Shown: positions 47,896-59,659 of the stretch, piece after piece | Position numbering within the stretch: the stretch's first letter is position 1 | How the letters are laid out: the number at the start of each line of letters is the position of its first letter | DNA from: Varanus komodoensis | Taxonomy: Eukaryota; Chordata; Lepidosauria; Squamata; Varanidae | NCBI RefSeq assembly: GCF_004798865.1 | Contig: NW_025336479.1 | Span: 5,241,715 to 5,305,714, forward strand | Length of the DNA stretch: 64,000 bases | Direction of reading: 5' to 3' | Program-made: the position numbers and the translations under genes | Notes under the pieces: generated by a model | What the model was told of the DNA's origin: nothing | The model's input: only the letters and a program-made list of their open reading frames with translations | Databases searched by the model: none

Positions 47896-48867
47896 TGAAT
47901 GTGCACTGCTCATTTGCAAATGGGGTGGGAGAAGAAAGGGACTTCCAAATACTACCCTCATTTGAACATCTTGCGAAGCTGAGTGCAGTGCTTTTTGCTC
48001 AAGGGAACAGCAACGGACAGGATGACTCACAAGTGGGGGCAGAGACTCTACAGAAACTCAGATGGAAATAGATTATCAATGCAGGAAGGTCACTCCAGTA
48101 AACTGCTCATCATGGGATACAGCAAGTAGCTACAACTGTCTCCATGACTCAGCTGCGGCTGTGCTACTAGCTCTGTCCCTAAGCCGGCATCTCCCAACAA
48201 GATCTGGCCGATGCATGTTTCAAGGTTCTAGCACAAAAGGTCTGCATGACTGCAGTTACGCCAAGAATAGCTTCCCCTTGCCCACATGCGATCTTGGGCC
48301 TTCCCCCTGCATTTCTTCTGGGGCTGTCAAGATCTTTCACAACCAAACAGGATGCTGAACAAAACGGCTACACTTGGGGTGTCTTCATGAATGGGTTTTG
48401 CTCATGCAAGAACCGAGTGGCTGTTATTGGTGGGACTGGGAGGTTTGGTGAAGTTTTTGCCAGTGCTGAACAGGCAGCAAGCCTAGTGGTTTTTGCCTTC
48501 CCTCCTGCTCCTTGTCATATGGTTCATTTGAGCATGTCATGTTTAGGTCTCTGCCCGGTAAATACACTTCTGCAGTGCACCCATGTTCTGCCTGTGGCAC
48601 ACTGTGATCTGGATTGCAGAGGTTAATGGGTATATGACCTTTGGTTTAATTGAAGTTGGGCTGCCAATTTCCATTAAAAGCAATGAATGCCACGGGTTTC
48701 CTTTTCCTACACTATTAGTTTGTTGGACTGCTAATGTTCTAAATTTTCAGTGATGCAAACTAAAGGACGTTGGTTTGCCATGTAACAGCTAATATGCCCT
48801 TTCAGCAGCTCAAACATCATACTCTATTAAAACACACATTTTTTTCAGATGCATTTATAAATTGCCT

Positions 48868-48950
48868 ACACCAGCTTTCCCCAACCTGCTGCCCTCCAAA
48901 TTTATTGGACTACAGCCCCCCAAATTACTCTGCCAAGCCAATCTACTAGT
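48868..48950. mobile_element. hAT-like MITE half copy ('ctacaactccc' family)
   Basis: CACCAGCTTTCCCCAACCTGC, then TTATTGGACTACAGCCCCCCA. Only the left half is present. Confidence 0.55.
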
Positions 48951-49009
48951 ATTTCTTCAATATGAAGAAAATGCTAGAAAAGGTTTGAATAAGTAGCTTT
49001 TTTTCTTAC

Positions 49010-49066
49010 CGATATAACTGAAAATCCTCTTTTGTGAAGGTATCGTGAATTTTATCACCAAAATAT
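49010..49066 (-). CDS. OGFOD3: OGFOD3 coding exon, 57 bp
   Basis: On the - strand, with polypyrimidine acceptor ...ttttcccccag and donor gtaaga. It completes an Arg codon and encodes YFGDKIHDTFTKEDFQLY, then two bases of the next Arg. It aligns with human YFGDKIQNIFSEEDFRLY. Both flanking codons are split across introns and both resolve to Arg, as in human. Confidence 0.95.
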
Positions 49067-49612
49067 CTGGGGGAAAACAAGCCAAAGACCAAACCAAATC
49101 AGAGTCTATGCATGATAACTCTTTGCACCAGCTAGCTGCTTATATTTCCTTTGCAAAAAAGTTTACTCAAACTACACCTCTTAATATGCAATATTTCAAA
49201 ACTTCTGGGTATCCCAGTGGGATAGTTAAGAATAGTAAGCAAGAGCAGCTCTGACAAATTAAAAGATGCCATGGAAAAACAATCACTTTTTTAGAAAACA
49301 AAAACAAACAGGGCACATATTAGCTTACTTTCTCCATCATAGATAATGCTATGTTTCTAAGCTGTGCTAGAACCAACTCTTAAACAGTTCAGCTATAAGG
49401 ACAGTAACACCATATTGGTCTCTTAAGGGCCCAACTTAAAAACACTTGCTAATAGTCTTTTTCAGAAGCAGGGAAACTGCTGAAAATTCCCTCTATTTCC
49501 TTCAGAGTCTAGCTTGTTTCTTTTTACAAATGCTGAACATATGCTGAGAAGCTAAAAGTACTAAAATCAGCAGTACCAAGGGTACAGAGATAAAGATGCT
49601 ACCCTACATTAC

Positions 49613-49677
49613 CTGTACATGTTAACAAAATGCTTCCCCAAGGAAAGAGCTCCAGAGTGTAAGTCCAAAATTGAAGC
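49613..49677 (-). CDS. OGFOD3: OGFOD3 coding exon, 65 bp
   Basis: On the - strand, with acceptor ...cattccag and donor gtaatg. It encodes ASILDLHSGALSLGKHFVNMY plus two bases of an Arg codon. Human OGFOD3 has ASILDLHSGALSVGKHFVNLY at this point. It is separated by only 546 bp from the next exon, the shortest intron of the part seen here. Confidence 0.95.
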
Positions 49678-49992
49678 CTGGAATGGAAGAAACACACACA
49701 CGGAAAACAATCAGTAAAATGAAGGAGAGTATTTAGCCTTTTTCATACAGGAAGCTAGATCCCTGTTCTGTGTGGTCTTGGATACTTGTTTTGTTTTAAA
49801 TTCGCAAAGGTTATAAACATCTCCCATGCAAGTCAAGAATCCAGGTAAGGCAAAATTTCACCAGCATTATTTTCTTCCAAAATCATTTGTGCTCATAAGT
49901 TCCAGGACTTGGCATGCAAGCAGACAAAGAGTATTCGTGTCATGATTTGCCTATGTTAACTTTATACAGTTCTAATGCCATGTACCTCCCTC

Positions 49993-50022
49993 ACCACACA
50001 CACACACACACACACACACACT
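49993..50022. repeat. (CA)n microsatellite
   Basis: About 15 CA units, in the intron upstream of the 49,613-49,677 exon. Confidence 0.97.
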
Positions 50023-50794
50023 CATACTAAATCTGAGAGGGGAGAAGTTAATGAACATTCAAGAGTAAGAGTTTGTTTCAAAGCTCTACTAGAGAAAAGC
50101 TGTTGGGCTTTTTCTTTCAAACTTTAAACAGATAGTTTAAAGATACATATTACCCTGTGTGATTTAACCTGTTTCCCACTTCTAACTTTCTAGCAGGTGA
50201 ACAAGTACCTTCTCTGCTTTTTAAAACAGCACAACTTGCAAATGCTGCAAGTGGAGAAAGATCAGTACCCTATTCATCAAAAAGGGAGTTAACAGGAATG
50301 CCCAGGGAGAAAAAGAGAAAGGCCACAGATTGGAAAAACTATCTGCATTAAATAGCCTTCAAGTATAGATGATTGCTATGAAAATGGACTTGAAAAAGAG
50401 AGAACTGGCTAGAAATGCCTAATGCCACTTAGCATATGCTAAGTGGACCACAAGAAAGATCGGGGGTCTTTTTGTTAAGTGTCCTTGCTGCAAAGAAGCA
50501 AATCAGAAGTTAATTTTGCAAAAAGCCATCCCACAGAAGATACTTTTCAAGACCGTGCTGTATTCCTCAGAAATGTTGACTACAGATACTCATGGCAACT
50601 GCAAATCATAAAGGCCTCCATTTTTTTTTTTAATCAACAAGGTTGAATTGCCACTACTACTTAAGGCTAAAGCCATTTTGAAAAGTGTGACCACTGGGAC
50701 TTCCAACTTCTTGCACTGCAATGGTGTATTCTCCTTCCATATGCCATTCAGAACCTCTCATTTGGTGTTCATATGTAACTACCTTCCACTAAGC

Positions 50795-50935
50795 ATGGGG
50801 ATAGGCAACCTGCATCCTTCAAATATTTTGGACTAAAACAATTAGAATTCCTGGTTGTTGCCCATGTGACTGGTGCTGATGGGAGTTGTAGTCTAATACA
50901 ATGAAGGGTGCTAGGTTGCTTACCTCTGCTCCAGG
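50795..50935. mobile_element. hAT-like MITE copy ('ctacaactccc' family), best preserved
   Basis: The left end GGGGATAGGCAACCTGCATCC and right end GCTAGGTTGCTTACCTCTGC are inverted, and the centre has GATGGGAGTTGTAGTC. At least seven copies of this family lie in the window. Confidence 0.7.
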
Positions 50936-51900
50936 AGATGGATATGGTTGTCAGGGAATGTCCAAATTCAACTCTATGGCAACCCTCCATGGTGACACCA
51001 AGGAGTAATACAACAATCTGGAGTAGCCAGGCTTAAGAATGCAAAGACTACACAATGTTGGAAGGTAAGGCACACTGGAAGAAAATGCAGAGCTTCATGG
51101 ATCTTGCTTTGGTTCTTATCCTTTGTTCACTGCAGTAAAGCCCTTACTGGATGATTCAGATGCTGACTCGTCCATAACACTCAGGGGAATAAAAAAGGCT
51201 CATTCATTTTGTTTTAGAAGCACCAGCAATAGTATTCTCCCATATAACCTTGATTACAATACATAAGCACCTGTCCAAGACTGCTTCGAAAGGCACAGAA
51301 AGGGCAAGCAGATGCAAACACATAATTCCATCATTTAAGTGAAGCTTTTGGCCTCTACAGAAGGAAGCAGAAGATGCATGAGGAGTTAGAAACAATTTGT
51401 AGGTCAGGAAAGGCATTTAGTTTGTCCTTTCACTTCTCAGAGGTAGAAAAAATGGTGGATAACATCAATTTAAAAAAGTGGAAAGACTACAGAGCCATAT
51501 ACATATGTGTGCTGTACCAACTGAGTATGATCAATCAAAATGTATCACAGGCAACAGCCCACAAATTTAAAAAAAACCAACAAAACCTCACAGAACACCA
51601 GAATCTGGAAACAAGCCGAATCTATATATAAAATATACACAATGGTATAGTGTTCCAATAATCACACAAAGGCATATAATGGTATTAGCATCTAAGAAAG
51701 ACAAAGCGGCTTCTGACTGCAGGGAGATGTAATCCACAAGGAAGCAGGTAATAAATATATGCCTGTCAGTCACTATCATGACAGCAATGAACAACTCCTC
51801 TCCAATAAGCAGGACTCCTGCTTGATTGGGAAACACTCTGCCCAGTGCAGACGATGCACCTTTGCCTGCTCCATAGTTTTGCTGACAAATGGCTTTCCAG

Positions 51901-53469
51901 CAGGGTGGATAAAAGTCAAAGATTTTTTAAAAATAAAAAAGGCTTTTAAAAATTTAAATTGGATTTTTTAAAATAAAATGCTTTTTGAGGAAAAATCTAT
52001 CTAAAGATAGTTTTCCATCTAAGATACATTTAAATCCAAAGATTATTCATCATGAAATAAGAATTAGTTTGTAATTACCTAGCTTGCAATGTGAAAATTT
52101 TTTGGTAAATGAATTCCATTAATCCATTCACAATGTCATGCTCTTCCAGAGGTTTCTGTAAGATTATTTGGCAATTTTTCTATCTAGAATATGTTATCAC
52201 AGATGTCTGGCTTTACAGTTCTTAAAACTGTGATTTTGTGTCTGCAGAGATCACATGCCTTTTTCACAGCAAAAATGTTAGAAAGCAAACATACAGAGCC
52301 GAGAAAAAGATGTTAAGCCTATTGTTCTTTTGCAAATCTATGTACACAGAATCAACCCCTTACCTCTTAAGCGCTACTTTCAAAAAATTCAATGAAGAGA
52401 GGAAGATTGTTTTGAGTGGAATAGTCCTGCAGGAGAAGCTAAGTGGGAGGAGGGAGGGACAAGCAGTAAAAATGAAAATGAAACCTTTTGAGCAGAATGC
52501 TCCACAGGTCTTTGGATCTTTTTGTGTATAGCCTGAGGTTTATCATAATATTCTGTCCATGGAGGAGAAAACCTGTAAGGACAGGAAGTCATCAAAGAGA
52601 CCCAATATGGGAATATTTTTAAAAAGTTCCTCTACCTACAGGTAAGCCAGGCATGTGTGCAAATTATGCATGCCACACAACATTCTGATAACCAAATTAG
52701 CAAAAACTGGGCTAGATGGAAAAACTATTAGGTGGATCCAAAATTGGCTGCTAAATCGGACACAAAGAGTGCTCATCAATGGCCCCTTCTCAAATTGGAT
52801 GGAGGTAACTAGTGGAGTGCCTCAGGGCTCAGTCCTGGGCGCAGTGCTCTTCAACATCTTTGTGAATGTTCTAGATGAGGAAATACAAGGAAAGATAATC
52901 AAATCTGCAAATGATACAAAACAGGGTGGAATAGCAAACACCCTAAAAGACAGAATGAAGATCCAGGGTGATCTTGATAAACATGATAAAAAGAAAGATG
53001 CAGAAAAATTAGAAAGGGTCCAGAGGAGGGCAACAAAAATGATCCCAGATTTGGAAACACTGCCCTCTGAGGAGAGACTGAGAGAACTGGGCATGCTCAG
53101 CCTTGAGAAGAGAAGACTGAGGGAGGACATGGTGTCACTCTATAAGTACCTCAAAGAAAGTCACAAAGAGGAAGGTCAAGATCTCTCCTTGCTGATGCCA
53201 GAGTGTAGGACACGGAATAATCAGTTCAAGTTGCAACAACCAAGATTCAGGCTGGACATCAGGAAAAGCTTCCTCAATGCCCGAGCAATACGACAGTGGA
53301 TCCACCTGCCTAGAGAGGTGGTCGGCTCTCTCTCACTAGAGACATTAAAAAAGAAACCAGACAGCCTACCTGGTGTCCTACAACAGCAGGGGGTTGGACC
53401 TGATGGCTTTCGTGGCCCCTTCCAACTCTACTATTCCATGATTTTATGATTTAAATCAAATCCACCCTG
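51901..53469. mobile_element. hAT-like non-autonomous DNA transposon, with a nested CR1
   Basis: The left terminus CAGGGTGGATAAAAGTCAAA and right terminus GATTTAAATCAAATCCACCCTG are inverted repeats of the CAGGG...CCCTG type common in hAT elements. The flanks CTTTCCAG (left) and CTTCCAG (right) look like an 8-bp target duplication that lost one base. The interior to about 52,650 is AT-rich with no transposase seen. A CR1 LINE (52,655-53,448) occupies most of the right part and stops about 20 bp before the right terminus. Confidence 0.72.
52655..53448 (+). mobile_element. CR1 LINE, 5' truncated and internally deleted, 264-codon ORF left open
   Basis: An open frame encodes the CR1 RT segment GLDGKTIRWIQNWLLNRTQR, then VTSGVPQGSVLGAVLFNIF. 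It then jumps from NTLKDRMKIQGDLDKHDKKK to the ORF2 C-terminus (DAEKLERVQRRATKMI, LGMLSLEKRRLREDM) and runs into the CR1 3' end (GGGGGTTGGACCTGATGGC ... CTACTATTCCATGATTTTATG). By comparison with CR1 proteins the RT palm to thumb region, including the second half of the catalytic core, is missing. The internal deletion preserved the frame. It cannot be active. Confidence 0.85.
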
Positions 53470-53474
53470 CTTCC

Positions 53475-54300
53475 AGCCTCTGCTTAAACACTTTCAAGGA
53501 AGGATGGTCTACCGTCTCCTGAGCCAGTCTGCTCCTCTGCTGAAGAGTTCTCACTGTTACCAAGTTTTCCCTAACGTTTGGCCAAAATCTACTTCCCTCC
53601 AGTTTCTACATTCACTCCTAGTCCAGTGCCGTGGAGCAACGAATAACAAGTCTGCTGCATCATCTGCATAGAAGCACATCAGATATCTGAAGGCTGCTAT
53701 CATGTTTCTCCTTAATCTGCTTTTCTCCAGGTTAAAACATACCCAGATCTTTCAACTGTTCCTCATTATCCCGCTCGTTCTTCTCCGTCAATGTACTTTT
53801 TAAAATGGAGTGTCCACAACTAGACACAGTAGCCCAAATGCAATCGGACAAACAAATAACAGAGCAGACTTTTTTATGATCTGAAAAATGCACTCCAGTT
53901 AAGGCAGCTCAAGAGTTGGATTAGCTTTCTCAGGTGCTGCATCAAACTCTTGGCTAATATTCAGCTTGTGACCCCATTAAGATACCTAGGTTCTTTTCAC
54001 ATGCACAGCTGCCAAGCCAGGTCTCCGTCATCCTATGTTGATGTCTTTGATTTTTTTCCTTCCTAAATGCAAGGTCTCAAAATTATCCCTCTGAAGCTCT
54101 TGTTAGATTGGATCCAGTATTCCAGTCTGTCAAGACCTTTTGACTCTTATTTGCTGTTATTGGCTATTCCTCCTGGCAGCTTGTCATCTGAAGATTCAGC
54201 ATACAGCCCCTTCAAGTAGAGTTCTGTAGAGTCTCATATGTTAGCCCTGCTTTAAGAGTTAAATCAAACATCACTGGGCTGACAGTATTAAAGCCAGAGT
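53475..54300 (-). mobile_element. Decayed CR1/L3-type LINE fragment
   Basis: On the - strand this matches the C-terminal/3' part of CR1-like LINEs. Recognisable + strand stretches are GCTGCTATCATGTTTCTCCTTAATC, CTTTCAACTGTTCCTCATTATC, and CAGCTTGTGACCCC followed by TACCTAGGTTCTTTTCACATG. It is heavily mutated and has no ORF. Confidence 0.65.
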
Positions 54301-54407
54301 TCTAGAAATTCCAAATTGGTCATCAATGTTTCAGCTTAAATATTAAATACATCCCACATATCAAATTGACACAGTGGCCCATCTAGATTATCTTCAAGGC
54401 ATGGGAA

Positions 54408-54408
<1 letters not shown>

Positions 54409-54461
<53 letters not shown>

Positions 54462-54462
54462 T
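54409..54462. repeat. (ATT)n microsatellite
   Basis: About 17 ATT units, nearly uninterrupted, probably polymorphic. Confidence 0.97.
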
Positions 54463-55649
54463 CCTATTATCACCCCAAGGTTGTTTTCCATTTAATATGT
54501 TCTGCGCTCTAGTTGCTATCTTTATCCTTAAGCTCCTGCTTTATATGTGGCTCTAGACCTACCCCATGTTCTCTATCCTACCTACCTCTCACAAACACTT
54601 CTCTGTAGCTTCTAAAATAAACACTGCATATTGAATTCCAACTAATGTGTTGTTAGCTGCTGGCTTCTGAGCACTGTGAAATGTTTCTCCAATTTAGACC
54701 CTGACACTATAAACTTGTACACCCTATTGAATCTCACAGCCTATGGAATGAATGCAAGATCACTGCAGCTCAGACCTAAAGTAAGGGATCACAGTTAATC
54801 TTGGTTAAAAAGATATTGAAGAGGAGCACCTAAACTTTTGTGGGGCCTTGGAAGGATTTGGAAGGTGGAACACATGAGGAATCTAGTAAAAAATGAATCT
54901 GCACTAACCAACAAATTCGATTGCTCTGAAAAGGAGCATGATGTGTTTGGATGGAAAAATTCTACAGCGGGACAAAAAGGCATTCTTGCATTTTGGAACT
55001 GAATTCTGCCTCCTTGGGACGTGACAAAATAGAATCGTTGCCACTTTTTCAAGTTTTGAATCAATACTGTATGCCTTGCAAGAGACTAGCATCTACTTTT
55101 GATATTTCTTCAGATCTAGCAAACAGCCCTGAAACACTGAAAATAATTTAAGAGCAGTTCATAGCCAATGGCAGAAAAAGCTGTCAATCAAAATGATTAG
55201 TCCACACATAAAGCAATTGTGTTCTAAACTCAACAACAAAACTGTCTGAGCTCTCAATAGGCTGCACAGTGCAAAGAAACACAAAAGGAGTAAAGAAGGA
55301 TCCTTTATTGAACTGTCTGATGGTGAAAGATGGCTATCTTTTTGTGCAGACAGAATGGAAAACTCACTCATTTTGCTGTGTGGGAAGTCTGATAAAGTGT
55401 GTGTTGGGAGTTGACAATCCAGTTTAAAATGCTAGCCCCACAGGTCACTTTATCAGCAATGAACAGCAGAAGATGAGAATACCAATCAGTAATCAAACAG
55501 AACACCTTTTACCTAACAGAGACGGGAGGGGAGTCCTATGTCTCTTTCCCACCCTAACACTCCTCCCCCAAACACAGTGTAAGACAAAAAATCTGAAGAA
55601 TCTTGCCTGGACACCGGAAGAATGTAAAAGGTAACAGGACACTGCTCAC

Positions 55650-55692
55650 CCCTCCATCTGATCCTCCCAGAGACAGTCCCCTTTCCGCTATT
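55650..55692 (-). CDS. OGFOD3: OGFOD3 coding exon, 43 bp
   Basis: A very short exon on the - strand, with acceptor ...atccacag and donor gtgagc. It supplies the third base of an Arg codon and then the 14 residues IAERGLSLGGSDGG, matching human VAEKGLSLGGSDGG. It ends in phase 0, as the next exon requires. Its position, 1.9 kb after the preceding exon, and its perfect frame make a chance match very unlikely despite its size. Confidence 0.93.
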
Positions 55693-55904
55693 CTGTGGAT
55701 GAAACAACAGTCTCAAATCAAGCTTTTAGCCCACGTTTACTGCTTAGTGCTGCTTGCCAAATAAGAACAGTCACTATTGACAGGGAGGGAATAGGAAAGG
55801 TCAGCTGCTTGGCATCATGGAGAGGCAAATGTGAATATTGCATGCAGAGAACACAGGTTAAAAAAAGGCAAAGCACTTGCTAGCAAAAGCTGACTACCAC
55901 ATAA

Positions 55905-55985
55905 GGCAGCCTTCTCCAACCTACTACCCTCTAGTTGTGCTGCCTACAGTTCCCACCATCCCCAGCCCGGCATGGCCATCTAAAT
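55905..55985. mobile_element. hAT-like MITE half copy ('ctacaactccc' family)
   Basis: GCCTTCTCCAACCTACTACCC, then CTACAGTTCCCACCATCCCCAG and GGCATGGCCATC; the right half is missing. Confidence 0.6.
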
Positions 55986-56327
55986 GGTTCCAGGTTGCAG
56001 ACACAAGGCATGAAAAGGATCCAAACCATACAAAGCCCAACTTTAACATAATCATATCCAGACAGGATTAATGGGAAGGGGTCAGAGCAATTGTTGTTTC
56101 TTACTTCAGATACTGGGAGACTGTCTCTAGCTACAAATAACCAACACACAGGACCATTATTCTAGGAGCGCTGAAGCACTGTCCTGCTGGGATGCAAGAG
56201 CCTGTCTGCAGAACAGGCTCAGGGGAGGTACCTGTTATAGCAAACACGGCAGTTCAAATGATGTAAGGTGAGAAAGCTCTTAATTCTCCATTTCCTCCTA
56301 TCACTTCTGCCAAATGTTCAGACAATG

Positions 56328-56560
56328 GGCTGGTTCAGATGTATATTTTCTGACTCGCTAAACCACAGTTGGGCAGCGAAAACACACCACTGGGACGGTG
56401 TGCTACCACCTTAGGACTTCAGCATGCCAGTCCCCACTTGCTCAAACTACCCTTCCCTACTAAGTCTGAAATGATGAACTGTGCTTCGATGTTGGTTTAC
56501 TGTGATCCTAAATCATGCTTTGTGTGTGGTTTGGCATCCAAGTAAATAACCTGGCCTTAA
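56328..56560. mobile_element. Probable hAT-like MITE ('ggctggttcag' type)
   Basis: It begins GGGCTGGTTCAGATGTATAT, followed by CTAAACCACAGTTGGGC and later TTGGTTTACTGTGATCC. These are repeated 'aaccacggttt'-like blocks known from reptile MITEs. The right terminus is not clear. Confidence 0.4.
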
Positions 56561-57625
56561 ATCATACTTCCTCATTGCAGACATAGCAAGGAATGGAGGT
56601 TTAAGCTAACCAATAACAGCACAAGGGGAGCAGAAAATACCTAAACTGTGCCTTAAGTCCAAGCATGTACATCCAAACTGAGCCAATATACATATACAGG
56701 AAGTATCAACTTTTGAAGAAGTGGCACACAGCATTAATGTTATCTTTTGGCAAGAATAAGTCATGGCAGGAAAGCTAGTAGGCAAAAACAAAATTGCTAT
56801 AGGCTCCCAACTGCTTAGCCATGACTTGCAACTCTGCCGACAAATTCCAACTAACCTGAACCACAGTAAATTTGCTGTAGAATCTGACTTTGGTTAAGGC
56901 GGAAATGAAGAATTCATGTTCCAAAAGAGAACTTACAACAACACAGCCCTCTCAGAATTGTTTAGTCAGGATTAGACAGCTGGGAGCCTTACTTCTATCC
57001 AACTTCAAACTGACATTTTCTATGAGTGCCTTGGTTGGTCCTGATCAAGTCATTCTCTCTCAGTCTCAATTCCCAATATATAAAATGGGCAAAATGGTGA
57101 CCAGCCTTAGAAGACCTTTGAAGCCAAGATCATAAAGCCTTTCTTTAAATGGTCATTCATAAACAGAGATGGGCAAACTCTGGACATTTTGCTCATCCTA
57201 TAATCAGATAGTACCATTTTCCCCCCTAAAAGATGCTGAAAACACTTAGAAAAGTGCCTCCCACCACCCATTTCTCTGCACCATCCCCTACTACAAGCGA
57301 ATGGAATAGGAACAGCCTGCCCCATTGCAGCTCCCTGAATATGCCATGGGAGTCCCTTTGATCCTCCCAATTAGAGGCTAATGGGCTGAAGCTGTTCCAT
57401 CAGTTTTTGGGAAGGAGACTAGAAAGGGCGTGTTGCAGGAGGGAAAGCAGGCCATACCCTTCCCTGGGGATTCCTTCCCCTGCGTCTTCCAGTTCTACCC
57501 CTTTCCATCTCCCACCTCAAATACAACACATTCTAACTGATTGTATTAGATGGGCAGGGGAGAACTACAGGCAAATCCTCATTCTAAAGCCTTCATGACA
57601 ACTTTAAGTTCTGAGGAAAATTTAC

Positions 57626-57701
57626 CTACGGATTCTCTCAGCTTCTTCCCTGCTGATTATGGCATCTGTTATTCCTCTTCCACACTTTCGAGGAGTACAG
57701 C
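57626..57701 (-). CDS. OGFOD3: OGFOD3 coding exon (first one visible in the window)
   Basis: A 76-bp exon read on the - strand. The acceptor is ...cctccag and the donor gtaaat. It encodes CTPRKCGRG followed by ITDAIISREEAERIR, matching the human OGFOD3 segment with CTPRKCGRG and REEAERIR. It begins with the last two bases of a Gly codon and ends with the first two of an Arg codon. OGFOD3 is a single-pass membrane protein with a 2-oxoglutarate and Fe(II) dioxygenase-type domain, and its substrate is not established. The exons before this one (tail, membrane segment, Cys-containing stem, about 100 residues) were searched for up to 64,000 on the - strand and not found, so they probably lie outside the window. 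The exon is too short to stand out as an ORF; the call rests on protein similarity plus matching splice sites and phase. Confidence 0.93.
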
Positions 57702-57889
57702 CTGGAGGACACATCCAAAGAGAAGAGGGGGAAAGATTAAGCACTTTCACCTGCTTTTAAATGTGTGATATCAAACCATTTCTTTATTTAGAAATCTGAC
57801 CGATATCTAGAATTGTACTGCAAAGCATAGGATCTAGTGGGTTTTTGCAAACCACTGAGAACTTTAGCTTCTGATTGTAAACATGATTC

Positions 57890-58030
57890 TTATCTTCGAG
57901 GTTTTAAAGAAAGCCCAAAAAGAAGCCAATAAGGGAGAGCTCACAACTTCCCCAGATAATAGGTTCCATTGTCATACTGTTCTGACGGTGAGGAAATGCT
58001 TCCTGGTGTCTAGTGCTTTATTGAATTCTG
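57890..58030 (-). mobile_element. Old CR1-type LINE 3' fragment, antisense
   Basis: GATAATAGGTTCCATTGTCATACTG, then TTCTGACGGTGAGGAAATGCTTCCTGG is the antisense of the CR1/L3 3' region (compare 10,100-10,150). Confidence 0.6.
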
Positions 58031-59659
58031 GCTTTCTTAACCAGGCAAGAGACATACTGCAGGAAAGACTGGCTCAATTGCAAAGATCAGTAAAACTACA
58101 CATATATGTTTATATTGCTTATTTTTCTTGAACAAGCTAAATAAATAAAAACAGAGATTCCAAGTCAATGTCTCTTGGTTGATCCATTACAAGCAATATC
58201 TATGATGAAAAACCACTGGTTGCTGCAGACTTAGTCTTCCATGTAGATTATGTCGGGTCCTGAAAGCACACACAGGGAAACTCCCACAGGGCACTCACAT
58301 ACCCATCAATTCCCTCCCACAGTACCAATTCCCTTCTGCGAAAAGGGGTCCAGCCAATTCCATTGCACAAGCAGAACCCACTGCTTATGCAAGGAAGATT
58401 TATCCCTTCCTAGAGGAAACCTCAAAGTAAGCAGAAATACCTCTTTCTGGAAGGAGACAGGTTGGTAGACTTTCAGCTTATGAAACCCACCAATCTGCCT
58501 CCTTACAAAAACAAGCATTTCTCCTCTTTTCAGGCTGCCCTGGAAGTGCTAGGTCAATGCTGCACAAGTGGTGGGGTCACTGGCACAACGGAGTAGGCAG
58601 GTCATAAATGAAATGGCAGGGGGAACTCTACCCTGTGGGATTCTGCCTAGAATTTCTGGTAGAATCTGAGCTGCGTACAACCAACTCCAGCATACTGGAG
58701 ATTCTTTCTCGTGACTGGGCATTAGCTGAACTTAATCATCTTGAAACTCAGTCTGAACTTATCTTTAGTACTGAATCACAGCATCCAAGAATCAAATCTA
58801 AAAATGCTCAAAACACCCAAAGATCCGATCATAGGTCTCCAAATTACTAGATATTTCCATCTGAATGTTTGTGGTCCGCTTTGATTGACATCTTTTACTT
58901 AGCAAATCATCCTATTTTTTGTGAGTACTGCATGTCAATCAGCTTAATGATCCAGGCTGCCTATTTTACTTCTGGACATTTACAACACCATCAGAACTTT
59001 TCAGATGGTTATCAGGGGAAGAATTATTGATTAAGCTTCAGGTAGAGTAAGCAACAGATATTGAGTTACGAGGTTGATCTTTCAGAGTAAATGAGGCCCC
59101 TGAGAGTTCACTTTTTCTACAATCTGAACATGAATAGAGTAAGAATTACGGGGGGGGGGGGGACCGAACAATATACTTCTAAAGCCAAAAACTCTGAAAG
59201 CATTTTTTTTAATTGAAAAAGAAACCTTCAGGGCTCCATAACAGCACTGAAAGCAGCGCATTATTCAAGACTAAACAATAACTTCATCTGCCTTCACATT
59301 GTGTGGGGGAGGACAAAGGGAGCAAGAAAGATGCCTTGTGTTTGCCAGCACAGAAAAAACACTGAAGAAGCAAAAAGTGGCATTTCCATCTGCCCTCACT
59401 GAATAAAAGTGCAGGGGGTTAAAGCATGTGGGGAGATGGAAGAGCACATGCCTATGAATTTCATATGTACATATGTGAATACATGAGTGCACTATTAACA
59501 TCAAGGGCCAAAAGGCATATTTGCCTATGACTTTGGGAAAAGTGGTTGAGGTGAAGGAGAAAGAGATGCCAACTGCTGAAATACCAATTGAAAGGGAAGG
59601 AACTTTTGCTCCTCTTCTTGTATAGCACCTTCTATGACACACAATCAAGGTGGCAGAAA

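Larger units (their letters stand above)
41909..49009 (-). other. OGFOD3: OGFOD3 intron, 7.1 kb
   Basis: It holds a GC-richer patch (42,540-42,900), an old SINE (45,850-45,985), a CR1 remnant, a full-length SINE (47,565-47,805) and MITE pieces. The ORFs here are short and show no protein family. Confidence 0.85.
49678..55649 (-). other. OGFOD3: OGFOD3 intron, 6.0 kb
   Basis: It holds a MITE (50,795-50,935), the hAT/CR1 nest (51,901-53,469), a CR1 remnant and an (ATT)n tract. The stretches 51,000-51,890 and 54,470-55,640 show nothing recognisable. Confidence 0.9.
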
